Assembly (NCBI GenBank): GCA_039707465.1
Contig: CM077644.1
Location: forward strand, 216,757,462-216,821,461
DNA: 64,000 nucleotides
Reading direction: 5' to 3'
Source of the DNA: Rhabdophis nuchalis
Taxonomy: Eukaryota > Chordata > Lepidosauria > Squamata > Natricidae
In this document: in pieces, positions 45,506 through 56,959 of the stretch
Layout: each line of letters opens with the position of its first letter
Numbering within the stretch: position 1 is the first letter of the stretch
Made by a program: the position numbers and the translations under genes
The notes under the pieces: model-generated
What the model saw: the letters and a program-made list of their open reading frames with translations, nothing else
Databases searched by the model: none
Told to the model about the DNA's origin: nothing

Positions 45506-45790
45506 TTCTTTCTTTCCTTCTGTCTTTCTTTCTCTCTTTCTCTCTCTCTCTTTCTTTCTCTTTCTCTCTTTCTGTCTCTTTTCTTTCTCTCTTTCTCTCT
45601 CTCTTTTTTCTCTTTCTTTCCTTTCTGTCTCTCTTTCTTTTTCTCTCTTTCTCTCTGTCTGTCTATCTTTCTCTCCCTCCCACTCTCTGTCTCTCTGTGT
45701 GTGTCTGTCACTCTCTGGTTCCCCCCTCCCTCCCTGTCTCTCTGTGTGTCTGTGCCTCTCTCTCTCTGTCTGTCTCCCCCCACCCACCCA
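45456..45790. repeat. CT-rich polypyrimidine tract
   Basis: About 330 bp of CT, CTTT and CTGT units. Long open frames in all plus-strand phases and their Glu/Arg-rich complements are artefacts. Confidence 0.97.
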
Positions 45791-45802
45791 AGCCTCCTCA
45801 GC

Positions 45803-46117
45803 CTCTCTCACCCATCCACCGGACGAAGGAACCTGGTGTCCGATGGGTGAGCAAGCGAGCGAGCAAAGGCTTTTGAAGCAAAGGCTTCAAAGGCTGCCGG
45901 CTAGGAACAGCGCACTACGCTGCGCGAACCCCCCCCCCAGTCGCGGCAAAACTTTCCCTGTTAGCGCGACTGGCAGGGGGTGGGGCGGGGGTTCGCGCAG
46001 CGTAGCGCGCTGTTCCTAGCCGGCAGCCTTTGAAGCCTTTGCTTCAAAAGCCTTTGCTCGCTCGCTTGCTCAGCCATCGGACGCCAGGTTCCTTCGTCCG
46101 GTGGATGGGTGAGAGAG
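45803..46117. repeat. Large hairpin 1 (arms about 131 bp)
   Basis: Left arm 45803-45935 and right arm 45987-46117 are inverted copies with few mismatches ('caccggacgaaggaacc' vs 'ggttccttcgtccggtg'; 'ctaggaacagcgc' vs 'gcgctgttcctag'), separated by about 50 nt. Confidence 0.93.
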
Positions 46118-46255
46118 AGAGCGAGAGTAGCCGGTCAGGCTACTTCCAGGAGCTGAGGAGGTTTGGGGGGGAGGGGAGACAGACACACAGAGAGACAGGG
46201 AGGGAGGGGGGAACCAGAGAGCCAGAGAACCCGCTGGCTGTATTTACTCTCTCTC

Positions 46256-46300
46256 TCACCCATCCACCGGACGAAGGAACCTGGCGTCCGATGGGTGAGC
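46256..46300. repeat. Third copy of the hairpin-1 outer module
   Basis: 'cacccatccaccggacgaag' to 'gatgggtgagc' occurs here in direct orientation relative to the left arm of hairpin 1. Confidence 0.9.
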
Positions 46301-46375
46301 GAGCAAGCGAGCGAGCGAGCAACCGCGGCCAGCGGGCCAGAGGATTTTTGGGGCGCGCAGCAACTTTCCTTACCC

Positions 46376-46697
46376 GCGGCGGGAAACACGCAAGGAGAAT
46401 CCACTCCCAGCTGTCTTCTTTTTCCTTCTGTGAAGGGTACTGGCCGCTGGCAAAGCGGGAGGCTCGGGAAGGCGGCACACACACACACACAACCTACTTC
46501 AGGCGGCGGGAAACACGCAAGGAGAATCCACTCGCGGCTAGGCGTAGGGGGGAAGAGGTGGCTGAGCAAAGGGAGGGGGGGGGGAAAGGAGCTCCCGCCG
46601 CCTTCCCGAGCCTCCCGCTTTGCCAGCGGCCAGTACCCTTCGCAGAAGGAAAAAGAAGACAGCTGGGAGTGGATTCTCCTTGCGTGTTTCCCGCCGC
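46376..46697. repeat. Large hairpin 2 (arms 101 bp)
   Basis: Arms 46376-46476 and 46597-46697 are near-perfect inverted copies ('gcggcgggaaacacgcaagg' vs its complement). A further direct copy of the arm start lies at 46503-46532 inside the loop, and the outer part 46693-46722 can also pair with 46478-46506. Confidence 0.93.
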
Positions 46698-46888
46698 CTG
46701 AAGTAGGTTGTGTGTGTGTGTGTGCTTTCTTTTTTTTTGGCCGGCGGCTCCTGGCCCGAGCGCTGCTCTTCGGAGTTGTCACGGCAGCAGCGGCAGCAGG
46801 TTGTGGGGCGACGAGGTGAGCGGCCCACCCCCACCACCCACCCCCATGGAGAAGGGGAAAGGAGGACCCCTTCGGAGAGCCGGCCTGG

Positions 46889-46960
46889 CTGTCTTCTTTT
46901 TCTCTCAGCGAAGCATGGGCGAGGAGGAGGCGGCGCTTCGCTGAGGGAAAAAGAAGACAG
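46889..46960. repeat. Hairpin 3 (arms 26 bp)
   Basis: 46889-46914 and 46935-46960 are inverted ('ctgtcttctttttctctcag' vs 'ctgagggaaaaagaagacag') with one mismatch. The 'ctgtcttctttttc' core also occurs in hairpin 2. Confidence 0.92.
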
Positions 46961-47125
46961 CGCAGTCGCCTTGCTTGCTTTCCTGCCTGCCCGCCCCAGC
47001 TGGGAGCAGCAGTTAGCAGCGGCGACTTACTTCCGGGTCCACGATCCAAAGGGATTGCTCGGGATCCGGAAATTTTACGAAAGGGTTCGCCCGATCCCAG
47101 GCGAACCCCCAGAAACCCACCCCTG

Positions 47126-47560
47126 CACCAACGTGACCAATGCCGTCTCGGTACTGTGACCGGGCTGGAAGCCGGACTGGCACGGGTCTAGATAATCAAT
47201 TTCCTCCAGGTGCCGAGGAAACTGTTGAGCCACCACACTCTCTACAACCTTCGCTAAAAAGTGAAGGTTGGAGACCGGACGGTAATTTTCCAATAATGCT
47301 GGGTCCAGGGAAGGCTTCTTGAGAAGGAGTCTCACCACCGCCTCTTTCAAGGTGGTAGGCAGGTACCCCTCACTCAAGGAAGCGTTCACAATATCCTGGA
47401 GCCAGCGTCGCGTAACCTCCCAGGATGCCAGTACAAGCCAGGAGGGACACGGATCCAATAAACATGTGGTGGCCTTGAGTCTCCTCGACAACCTGTCCAT
47501 ATCCTCAGTAGTCACAAAGTCAAACTCCTCCCAAGATGTTGTCTCAAGACCAGCATCGGA
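47126..47560 (-). mobile_element. L2-type LINE, antisense, 5' part (continuation of 43865-45255)
   Basis: Minus-strand frame 47515 down to about 47126: TTCLLDPCPSWLVLASWEVT, PSLDPALLENYRPVSNLHFL, FPRHLEEIDYLDPCQSGFQP, GHSTETALVTLV. After the hAT element, protein reading resumes with [20 protein letters not shown] at 45250. Truncated upstream of MTTEDMDRL at about 47560. Confidence 0.88.
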
Positions 47561-50341
47561 CTGATTGTTTTGGAGGGTGTTTCCTTGATCTTATATACCT
47601 CCTTTCATTTTTTTAAATGGTTTGTTAATGTTCTTTTTAGCTAAAGGTTGGGGTTCTCTTTTAGCCATTATTACATGTTTGTTTCCCTTCGCTTAAATGG
47701 GACAGTGAGTGTTTTAACTTGCTTCATTTGTGTTTATAAATATAAGAAGCGTGAGTTCCTTTGATTACAGCAGGCAGGGTAAAAATGTCTTTAATGATAT
47801 ACTCTGGTTGCTGTACTCCAAATATCTTTCTTCTTTCTCTAACTTTATAGACAGTCTATATAACTTTCTTATCAAATTAAAACTGGTTTGCCACAGTCTT
47901 CTTTCAGAAGTATTTTGATTTCTTAGTCCACAGGCCACAACTTTATTTATTTTATTTATCAAATTTATATAGCCGTCCATCTTATCATGAGGGACTCTGG
48001 ATAGTGCATAACAAATGGGTAAAACTACATTTTAAAAAATAGCTTCATAAAAAAAATAAAAGTTACATTAACTTTGAGGTTTCCTGGTCATCTCCCTAAA
48101 TCCTAGAAAATATAAACTTGAGGAAACATTTTTCTGTTTCCCTCCTGTTGAAATGCACTTTATCAGCGGTTCAAATCATGAACAATTTCTCATATACTGT
48201 TGTACAAAAACTTTAGTACAAATATCAGAAATAAAGACAATTAGAATCTCTTATAGAAATGTGTAGAAGTCTGCCAGAAGTCAAATACTGTATTAAAAGG
48301 AAAGAAAAGAATGTTCTCATACATTTTAGAAATTACACATACATGTTAAGTTTAGCTGAACTCTTTTGTATTGGTAGTTTCTTCTATTATTACTTGAAGC
48401 AGTTTAATGGGACTCTTGTATTTTCATAAGTTAAGTGCTTGGAGATCTCCAGGAGGTCTGTTAATGTTTGATTCAGACCCTATCATTCAGCTTTAGATGG
48501 CTAGGTTTCACTTCCCTGATTTTTGTCCTATTTGTGTATCAGATTTTCTCCATTCTATTTCATTCATGCATATTCCTGTTCAAAATTTCACTGCTTGCAA
48601 CAGTTTTACTTCTCCTTTGCTGCACTTGATCCATGATTCAGCCTGCTGTCATGCATCGAACATCCTTAGGCACATACTTCTTCTAGCCCCTTTGCTGACA
48701 TCTGCTGTTTTAAGATGACTCTCTCTGGTTATTTTGCCATTGTACATGGGTTGTTGTTGTTTTTTTGCTATCCTTGCAGAATGTCTTTTTGATCTTGCAT
48801 GGTTTGGGATTTTATCATAATATTGCTAAATTTTAGATAGGATTCATTCTTTTGTTCCAGGGCTGAAGAAGATGATCCTAACAGACATTGTCTTCTTTGT
48901 GTCTTCTGTCTGCAATTATCTGGGGAAAGAGGAATGTACCTCCTAAGATTATAGCATAAGAACATAGCATGTATTTGTGTTTGCATAATTGTATGTATTA
49001 ACTGAAACTTTGGGGCTCAGACATCCTGGTATAGACTCATATGGAGCACTCCATAAGAAGGGTTGCGTAATAGAAACTGAGAAGGTGCTGTCATCACCAG
49101 GAGGCCTGGGGCTGGACTTCTTCTATTACTGCCCCCCTTTTCTAGAATAACAATGTTTCCACAATATCAGATAGACCTGGCAGTTCCAGGAGGACTCTTT
49201 TTTTGGGGGGGGGGGGGCTAAAGGGATTCATGATAGCTTCTCCCAATGGGAATGGTATTATGATTGCATTTGGCACATGCTATGCTATTTATTATATGGT
49301 TATTTTATTATTTTGTTCTGTTTCTACTGTTCTGTTTAGTTTTAATTTTACAGATACTGTAAGCTACTCAGAGTTAAGCACTGGCCTATATACCTAGTAA
49401 ACAAGTAAATTAATATGTTGTAGAACTTCACCCTTCATATATGAAACAAAATGGCCCTTTTTGTGAACATCTCTATAGCATTCTGTGATTTTGTGCAATT
49501 TGGATACTTGCCAACAGAATCCAAGAAAGGGGAGACAAAGTCGTGAGAGGCGGACTTAACAAGGTTGCCCATGCCAGAAGCTACAGTCCACAGACCTTCC
49601 TTTCCCCAAACAGCAAAGGTACATATTTCAGTGCTTCATTTGACATATCTGGATAATGGAGTGTAAATAACTGTCTTAATTAGTAAAATAATCCATGCCA
49701 ACACTTTAAAAGTCTAGCTATGGTTTGCATTGTTTAGCTGTTATTCTTAGTCCACCTCATTCCCAAAACTTTGAGAACTAAACTATAAAAATTGCATGCC
49801 AAAGCTTCATAACTGCAGGAGCAGAGTAATCTTCTTTTCCCCCCAGCCCATACCGTCCAACTGCTGGCAGACTGAATTTCTTTTTAAAAACAATCCATTT
49901 ATAACTTATTGCTCTTCTAATCTACAGTGGCTGCCTTAAACCTGGTAGCCTCCAGAATGAAGGCATCAAATTGGAGAAAAGGTGATCTAGGTGGACAGTT
50001 CATAAATCCCAAATACATGAGTAGAACAGTTATCCCTTCAATATTTTCCTTTTGGGTGTTCCTTCGTGTTATGAATTCCCAATAGCAGGTTAAATTGTGC
50101 AATTGGGAAAATGAAAAAAAAAAATACTCGCAGGATGAATTTGGGCAGTGTTGGGCAGTGATACAAGAGACATTTGTAACTCTCACCTCTTTTATGAGTT
50201 TATCGGAATCTCTTGGAACAGCCATGTGGTCCTACTCATAGCTGGTTTTCCTCACGCATCCATTCCCGTTTAATGTTAATAAAGCAGATTGCCAACCCTG
50301 ATTAAAATCAGGTTTTATTTTTGCAGTTTTCATTTGAATTC
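47561..50341. other. Intergenic, mostly unrecognised
   Basis: Two LINE-tail-like segments: 47937-48060 (antisense, 'aaatttatatagccgtccatcttatcatgagggactctgg') and 49270-49400 (plus). A poly-G run at about 49205-49217. No gene supported. Confidence 0.4.
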
Positions 50342-50349
50342 CTTTAGAT

Positions 50350-50484
50350 CAGGGGTCTCCAACCTTTCCAACTTTAAGTCTGAAGGACTTCAGCTCCCAG
50401 AATTCTCCAGCCAGCAAAGCTGGCTGGAGAATTCTGGGAGCTGAAGTCCTTCAGACTTAAAGTTGCAAAGGTTGGAGACCCCTG
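50350..50484. mobile_element. Palindromic hAT element, 135 bp; exact 8-bp duplication
   Basis: 'caggggtctccaacctttcc' to 'ggttggagacccctg'; arms pair over almost the whole length. Exact flanks 'ctttagat' (50342-50349 and 50485-50492). Confidence 0.94.
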
Positions 50485-50532
50485 CTTTAGATCATTAATA
50501 CCACTTTGGTGGTATGAATGCCATCTCCATTT

Positions 50533-50809
50533 CAGAGGTGGTATTCAGCAGGTTCTGACCAGTTCTGAAGAACCGGTAGTGAAAATTCTGAGTAGTTCGG
50601 AGAACCGGTAAATACCTCTTCTGACTGGCCCCACCCCCCATCTATTCTCTGCCTCCTGAGTCCTAGCTGATTGGGAGGTAATGGGGATTTTGCAGTAACC
50701 TTCCCTTGGAGTTGGGAGGGAATGGAGATTTTACAGTATCTTTCGCGTGCAATACCCACCAAGCCATGCCCTCAGAACCGGTAGTAAAAAAATTTGAATG
50801 CCACCACTG
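50533..50809. mobile_element. hAT-type element, 277 bp; exact 8-bp duplication
   Basis: 'cagaggtggtattcagc' to 'gaatgccaccactg'; exact flanks 'ctccattt' (50525-50532 and 50810-50817). Second copy of the 16906-17164 family. Confidence 0.93.
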
Positions 50810-50878
50810 CTCCATTTAATCAGGAAGAAGCATATGTTGTAGAAAAAGATGACAGCAGTTGTGGGTGCTCTGACATTG

Positions 50879-51135
50879 GGGGTTTAAAAAAAGAGATTGG
50901 ACAATCATTTGTCTGAAATGGCATAGGATCTTCCTGCTTGAGCAGAGGGTTGGACTAGAACAGGGGTCCCCAACCTTTGCAACTTTAAGTCTGAAGGACT
51001 TCAACTCCCAGACTTCTCCAGCCAGCAAAGCTGGCTGGAGAAGTCTGGGACCTGAAGTCCTTCAGACTTAAAGTTGCAAAGGTTGGGGACCCCTGGACTA
51101 GAAGACCTTGAGGGTCCCTTCCAACTCTGTAATTA
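50879..51135 (+). mobile_element. CR1 LINE 3' end, split by a palindromic hAT element
   Basis: 'acaatcatttgtctgaaatggc' (ORF end) to 'ggttggactagaa', interrupted at 50961-51095, then 'gaccttgagggtcccttccaactctg'. Confidence 0.87.
50961..51095. mobile_element. Palindromic hAT element, 135 bp, inside CR1; exact 8-bp duplication
   Basis: 'caggggtccccaacctttgc' to 'gcaaaggttggggacccctg'. Exact flanks 'gactagaa' (50953-50960 and 51096-51103), a sequence taken from the CR1 terminus, so it is younger than that CR1. Confidence 0.95.
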
Positions 51136-52124
51136 TGTTAATGCATAGCCAAGTATTCCATGTCTGTAAAACACTGTACATCATTTTAAAAGATGTTGTG
51201 GTAGGACAGCGGCATCATTGATTTCTAGCCTGCTCATATCATCTGAAAAAAAACCTATTATTTTCCTCCCCTTCCTTTTTTTTTGGCAGGGGGCATGTGT
51301 GTCTTTCCTAAATGCCAGACCTGCAGTCCTAGCTGCATCACTGAAAGCAGCCAGTGGGCTAGTAGCAAGAACCGTTTTCTCCTTCAAAACAAAAGCAACA
51401 GACATTTGAAGGAGGGATTACTGCTTCCCATTTGGCTGCTGCTTCAACAAGTTTGGCACAGGTTTTCAAAACCCTGCATTGTTTTAAATGCTCGCAAAAC
51501 CAGTTTGCATAGGGTAACATCACGGCTAAAGAAATACAGTACGCAGCCAGAGTGATAGGAGCTCTTGCAGGCAATTTGTATTTTTAATATTTCCCCATTT
51601 CTAGTAGTAAAAGTAGTTCTACCAGGTCTGGCTATGGAGAACAATCTTTCGTCTCACATGTCCCTTCTTCATTTTTTATAGTTTTTATTAGTTTAATAAT
51701 ATAACATACAAAGAGAATACAACAGCAAATATTAGGGAAATTAGGAAAGGAAAAAGGGAAATGAATAGTGGGGGAAAGGAAGGGAAAAGCAAAAAAAAGG
51801 CATTGACATTCAACTCCTTTACTGCAGTAAAAAAAGGCATTAAGATCTACCTTCAATGTTTTACTTTTTCATAATAATAGAAACTATAGAATAGAATAGA
51901 AGATATTCTAGAATTCTACTCTATTCTATTCTATTCGAAACTATCTAATTGAAACTATCTAATCTAAATCTATCTAATCAAGTTTCATCTTTTTCTACCT
52001 CAAGCACAAACTCCAGAAGTGGTTTCCAAGTTGAACTAAAGGTGTTTGTATTTTTTTTCTTTAATCAGAGCAGTCAGTTTAACCATCTCTGCTAATGCCC
52101 CTTCTTAATTCTGAGTTTATTTAA
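51136..52124. other. Intergenic, nothing recognised except an ATAGA-type repeat
   Basis: 'atagaatagaatagaag' and 'ctattctattctattc' (about 51885-51938) form a short ATAGA repeat that is also an inverted pair around 'attctagaattct'. Confidence 0.5.
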
Positions 52125-52229
52125 CTTAGCCATTTTAAGATGTGTGGACTTCTATTCCCAGAATGTTGGCAGGGGAATTCTGAGAGTTGAAGTCCATGCT
52201 TCTTAAAAGTTGCCACTTTTGAAAAACAC
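52125..52229. mobile_element. Palindromic hAT-type element, eroded
   Basis: 'cattttaagatgtgtggacttc' and 'gaagtccatgcttcttaaaa' are inverted; right end 'gaaaaacactg'. Left terminus lost. Confidence 0.65.
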
Positions 52230-52522
52230 TGATTTAGACTGTGAGTCTGGATCCAATCCTTGCCTTTGCTCTGGAATGAAATGCACAGCACCTTGGTTTC
52301 TTTGGAGTTTTGATATTTGATACCCTATAAATTTGTTTTGTTAACCTTTTGTACTGGGTTGTACTGTGATCCTACAATTAATGAGCCAAACTCTAATGTA
52401 TATTGTGGGGTGGAAGCTGGAGGAGGTGGGATGATAACATGTTTGTGATTGTATGATCAGGTGTTTTTTATATATCACCTTGAGTAGAACATGCTTTTGT
52501 ATATATCCATGAACTTCTACAG

Positions 52523-52887
52523 CAGGCGTGTCAAACTCGATTTCATTGAGGGCTGCATCAGGGATGTGTTTGACCTTGGGGGCCAGGTGGATGTGGCCAG
52601 GGTGGGCATGGCCAGCTTGACGTCACTTGTGTTGGGAGCATCTATGGTGACCCGAGCACTCCGCCAGCGAAAACAGGCTCCCGAGCTCCATTTTCAATTG
52701 CAACAGCCTCCTGCCGCCCTCTGCCAGTGAAAATGGAGCTCCACACATGGCCCCCCTGAGTTCTGTTTTCCCTGGCAGACAGCGACAAGAGGCCGGTCCT
52801 TTGTTGTTTCTAGGGCAGCCCCACAGCCCAGATCTAAGCACCCTGTGGATCAGATCCGGCCCTCAGGCCTTGAGTTTGACACCCTTG
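52523..52887. mobile_element. hAT-type element, 365 bp
   Basis: 'caggcgtgtcaaactcgat' to 'cttgagtttgacacccttg'; flanks 'ttctacag' and 'ttctacaa' match at 7 of 8. Same family as 8721-9088 and 12542-12908. Confidence 0.9.
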
Positions 52888-53008
52888 TTCTACAAGTTGA
52901 AAACAAAACAACTGAATACTACTCCAGAATGGTATATGCTCCGTCTCCAATACTATTTTCAGACATAATACTGCCATTTTCAGGCAAAATCTATCCATGC
53001 ATCTAAAT

Positions 53009-53080
53009 CACAAGTGTCAAACTCACAACGTCACAGCACATGACTCATCAGGCCCACGGCCCACGGGTTTGACACCCCTG
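53009..53080. mobile_element. Short hAT-type element, 72 bp
   Basis: 'cacaagtgtcaaactcac' to 'gggtttgacacccctg' are inverted termini with a short interior. Flanks not clearly duplicated. Confidence 0.65.
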
Positions 53081-54755
53081 ATTCTAAACCATTTTGATCC
53101 ACAATTCTATTCTCTGGATCTGGGTTTTAAGGAACATCCAATGTGGCAGTTTGGAGCACCTATGAACTTGGGTAATTTTGTTTGCCTTTGCTGGCTTCTT
53201 TCCTCTTCTGACATGTGACAGATAATGTTAAGAAAACCAGGAACTGCAAAACAGTGGCCAGTATTATTATTTTTTTACGAGGTCTATATGCACCTAGGTT
53301 TTCTTAGGAAATAAAAATGAAGAACTACTGCAGCTGAATGTTTTATTTGGATATTGTTTCAGAAAGAAGGACAAAATAGGTGTAGAGGCAATCTTTGCAA
53401 TGGGAGTAAAGGGAATATCTGGCAGCATTTTAATAAATTGGTGATTTATAAACGAATGGAAAATTTAAGAGAGAATCCATAACATGTTCCAGTGGGCCTA
53501 TTAGTTCATGAAAGGAATTGCTTCAGGAGTCTTAGTTATCTTGACCTCTTCTCTGTAATGTAATCCATTTGTCCCACTTTCCATCAATGTGGAAAAGTGT
53601 TATAAAGTGACCCTTTGCAATGCTGGGAGCTTGTTCAAAGCATCGCTTCACTTCTTTGTACAGTTGCTTTAGAAGCCACTTAGGCCCTTTGCTGTGTAAA
53701 TGCTTGCACACCTGCATTGCTAACTGGGAAAGAAAATCCAAGGGCAGAGCCCTAAGAGCTATTGCAAAACCACTGCACAGCTCTAAATTGGAAGCTATTT
53801 GGTAGCAGATTTTCCAACTAACCTTTTTTATTATAACCTTTTGTGAGCTGCAACTTACTTCATGAAAGCTTATGCATTTTAATAACAATGGTTGGTGGAG
53901 GAGATGCTATGGACTATGTCTGATTAGGTTCTTCTCCTACAATGGCTGCATAACGCTGTGCAGTTGTACAGAGCCGGCAAAGATTATTGGCTCTTTCTTG
54001 TTCCAAAACTGCCAGATGAAGATAAAGAACTGTTAGATTATTTTATCATCAGGAATTTGAATTTTTCTCAAAGTCTAAATAAAGAAGTACATTTATAGCA
54101 ATGGTTGCTTTATTGATTTATTTAATGATAGCATTTTACAGAGCGCATCTACAGAGATAAGTGAAATGGCTGGATTTAGTGTTTGCATACTGATAAAGGA
54201 GAATATTTGTAGCTCATGGTTGAAAGTAGTAGTCCTTGGTTCTCTCTGAGCTTGGTTGTCATATTGCAGATGTTTCATTACTTGAACATCAGTGTGTTTG
54301 TTTAAACACAGTGTGGAAAACAATGTTTCCAGAAATTACAGATGCCCCATCTATTTCCATTGGATATTCGTCTTTCCTTTTAGATCAGGGGTTCCCAAAC
54401 TTGGCAACTTGAAGACTTGTGGACTTCAACTCCCAGAATTCAGAGAATTAAATCAGATGACAAAATGGCTACATTTTGGACTAGCAACCAAAACAAGATA
54501 AAGCCAATAGTGTAATTACAGCATAGAATTCATGGTAAGCAATGAAGTCAGCCATTATTATGAACCAGTGTCCCTTATTACTAAAGTGTGTAAAAAGTAC
54601 CTTTCATTGAGCATGGAAGACAAACTTCATTATGAAACACAAAGATTGCCAAGCTAAAATTTGTCCCCTAATCTGTTTTTTCCACATCCATTTATCTAAC
54701 TTTCCTGCTACCATTATAATATTTATTTCACATATTTTGTGTGTCTGTAAGTAGA
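53081..54755. other. Intergenic; one hAT half-palindrome
   Basis: 54386-54440 ('caggggttcccaaacttgg', 'ggacttcaactcccagaatt') is the left half of a palindromic hAT element. A 118-codon minus-strand frame at 53532-53888 has no recognised domain. Nothing else supported. Confidence 0.45.
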
Positions 54756-54968
54756 TGCATCTTTGAAATCAGTCTTGACTCCTGGAGACTTCCTGGACAA
54801 GCCCCTGCAGTTTTCTTGGCCAGGTTTTTCAGAAGTGGTTTGTGATTACCTCCTTCCTAAGGCTGAGAGACAGAAACTGGCCCAAGGTCACCCAGCTGGC
54901 TTCCTGCCTAAGGTGAGGGAGAACTCAATAGTCTCACAGCTCTTAACCTAACATCTTTAACCACTGCA
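54756..54968 (+). mobile_element. MIR-like SINE, most complete copy
   Basis: 'gtcttgactcctggagacttcctggac', 'ttggccaggtttttcagaagtgg', 'gcccaaggtcacccagctgg' and the end 'ctttaaccactgcaca' keep the element's order. The partial copies at 28738, 35085 and 55884 share these blocks. Confidence 0.75.
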
Positions 54969-55883
54969 CAAAACTTGGCTGTCAACATATTATTTTAGAT
55001 TTATCCATGTTACGGTTGGTGACATTTTTATTAGGAGCAGTCAAATTAACCCAGAAGACTGTTTCACGTTACTCAGATTTATTTGTTTTATTTATGTTTT
55101 CAAAGTTGGAAGGAGCTAATATCGCCTTTATCCTTTGCAATCAGGTATTATCTTACAAGGGCACTAAACCAACTTTGTGTTCAATCTACTGTCTCCATTT
55201 CTGCACTTATAAATAGCATGGTTTTAAGTGTCCGAATGTATTTTTTTTCTTCACTATGTTGCATAATATTGTGGGCTAATAAATAATTATTGAGAATCAA
55301 AAGCCTGCCCACCCTTTCAATAACAAAACTGAACTATTTTCTGCAGAAGCACTGTCAAAACAAATGTAAACTCCTCCAAAGATTTACAAGACTATTGATT
55401 GTTCGTTGGTAGAAAATAAATGGATTTTATTCTTTTTTGTTTAAAAAAACGTTCTGTTTCCATGTACTGTACAGAAGTATGCAGGTGAAGAGAAGTTTTT
55501 AGTACACTGCTGCATCTTTGTCATTTTAATTATAAGCATATTTATCTCATCAACTCAAGTGGTGAAATCTGGCTGAGATTTGCGGGTGCTCAAAATTTCA
55601 CAAAATTAAATTGGAATAATAGATGAAAAAGAACTCCTTTTTCTTGTCTTGATCACTAAAATATAGTATGTAGAAAAATGCCCATATATCATTTAACTGT
55701 TTTTTTTTAATTATATAGCAATTGAATCTGAGATTCTGATTCTCAATGTTTCACATGACAATGCTGTGTTCTAAGGCTTAACTGCATCAAAATGTTCAAA
55801 AATTTTGAAGTTCCTTTGATATGCTTACTCTTGAATTAAGATGCTGCACATTGGATTGCATTGTTAATATTTTTCTTTTCTTG
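54969..55883. other. Intergenic, nothing recognised
   Basis: AT-rich; no supportable feature. Confidence 0.4.
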
Positions 55884-56152
55884 TTTCTTTGAATCAATGT
55901 TGATTCCTGGTCACTGTGTGGACAAATCAACCAATGGAACAGTTTGCCTTCAGAAGTTCTGGGAGCTTCATCAATGGAAGCTTTTAAGAAGATACTGGAC
56001 TGCCATCTGTCAGAAATAGTGTAGGGTCTCCTGCTTTGGGGGGGGGGGTTGGACTCGATGATCTACAAGTTGGCTTTTTGCCTAAGACAGGACTAGAATT
56101 CACATTCTCCTAGCTTGTCGCTAATGCATTAACCACTAGATCACACTGCTAA
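55884..56152 (+). mobile_element. MIR-like SINE split by a CR1 3' end
   Basis: SINE left block 'gaatcaatgttgattcctgg' at 55891-55925, CR1 3' end at 55926-56066 ('aatggaacagtttgccttcag', 'ggttggactcgatgatc'), then SINE right block 'ttttgcctaagacaggactagaattc' to 'gcattaaccactagatcacac' at 56073-56152. The CR1 fragment therefore lies within the SINE. Confidence 0.75.
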
Positions 56153-56934
56153 GATTTTTCTACTGCATTTGTTTTTATATTTACCTTTATATGTCTGTCC
56201 AAGGTATATAATACCAAATGAATATGTATTTGAATAATGTGTACGTGTAAGGTACTGTCTGCAAACAATTTTAATTATGGATCTTGTGTTTGTCCAATAC
56301 AGATTTTATTGATAAATGAATGGATTACTTCCCCAAACAATTTCCTAATGTATTTGTGAAGTTCCTCTTTTTGTAATGCATGAGCAGACTGCAAAATCAT
56401 GATTCAGGTAAAACCTGGTTTCTATCCCATAAGCCCTATGCTAGCAGCTTACAAGTATGTGTCTATGTGTGCACATCATATATATACTGAACTGACAGGC
56501 TATAACTATTTACTTGGTGCCACAAATGGTGTAAAGTTAAACCTGGGTTGTTTGGCAATTTCTCGTCTCAGTTAACTCTGTTTTGCATGTTGGTTTAATG
56601 ATAGCTTAACATTTCATCTCAACACAAGTATTGAGGTGGAGTCAAGATTGCTTTCCTAATAACTATGAAATATTTCATTGGTAATAAGGCTGTGCTTACA
56701 TGTTACGCTTATCAACTGTTTATGGAACATGATTTACACAAGTCATTTTTTTCTGGCTCGCCAAGACATTACCAAAATAAACCACAATAAGTTCATACAA
56801 CATACTTGGTCAAAATGCACATTACTAATTTGTGATTCTAGCTTCTAACAAAGTTAGGAAAAATAAAGTGTCCATTCAGAGAAATATTTTCAGTACCCAT
56901 GCACAAGCAACAGACACATAAAGGAGTCTAAAAT
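56153..56934. other. Downstream flank of ZSWIM6, nothing recognised
   Basis: AT-rich; includes the GU-rich element (in minus-strand RNA) next to the poly(A) site at its right edge. Confidence 0.4.
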
Positions 56935-56953
56935 CAACTTTCAAAAAACTAAT

Positions 56954-56959
56954 TTTAAT
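56954..56959 (-). terminator. Distal polyadenylation signal (ATTAAA)
   Basis: ATTAAA on the minus strand followed, 30-60 nt downstream, by the GU-rich 'tatgtgtctgttgcttgtg' (complement of 56900-56918). This pair defines a likely cleavage site near 56930-56945. Confidence 0.6.

Larger units (their letters stand above)
45256..47125. mobile_element. Composite 1,870-bp hAT-type element inside the L2; exact 8-bp duplication
   Basis: Ends 'caggggtgggtttcaaaat' and 'cagaaacccacccctg'; exact flanks 'caccaacg' (45248-45255 and 47126-47133). The left roughly 200 bp matches the short hAT copy at 25228-25625 in inverted order. The rest is a CT-rich tract and a GC-rich region with at least three long hairpins. 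No transposase motif; open frames of up to 304 codons here are Ser/Pro/Arg-rich, overlap on both strands and are explained by composition. It is much larger and more GC-rich than its relatives. Confidence 0.92.

Noticed and set aside
45410..46019. Open frames of 146 and 194 codons (Ser/Leu-rich) and the complementary Glu/Arg-rich frames
   Set aside because: They translate the CT-rich tract in all phases on both strands; no codon or domain signal.
46030..47159. Open frames of up to 304 codons in the GC-rich region
   Set aside because: They overlap on both strands and run through hairpin arms and TIRs of the hAT element. Low stop frequency follows from high GC. No transposase motif.
53532..53888. 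118-codon minus-strand frame as a possible gene
   Set aside because: No recognisable domain, no splice or promoter context, and amino-acid composition is unremarkable. Kept only as a note in the intergenic entry.
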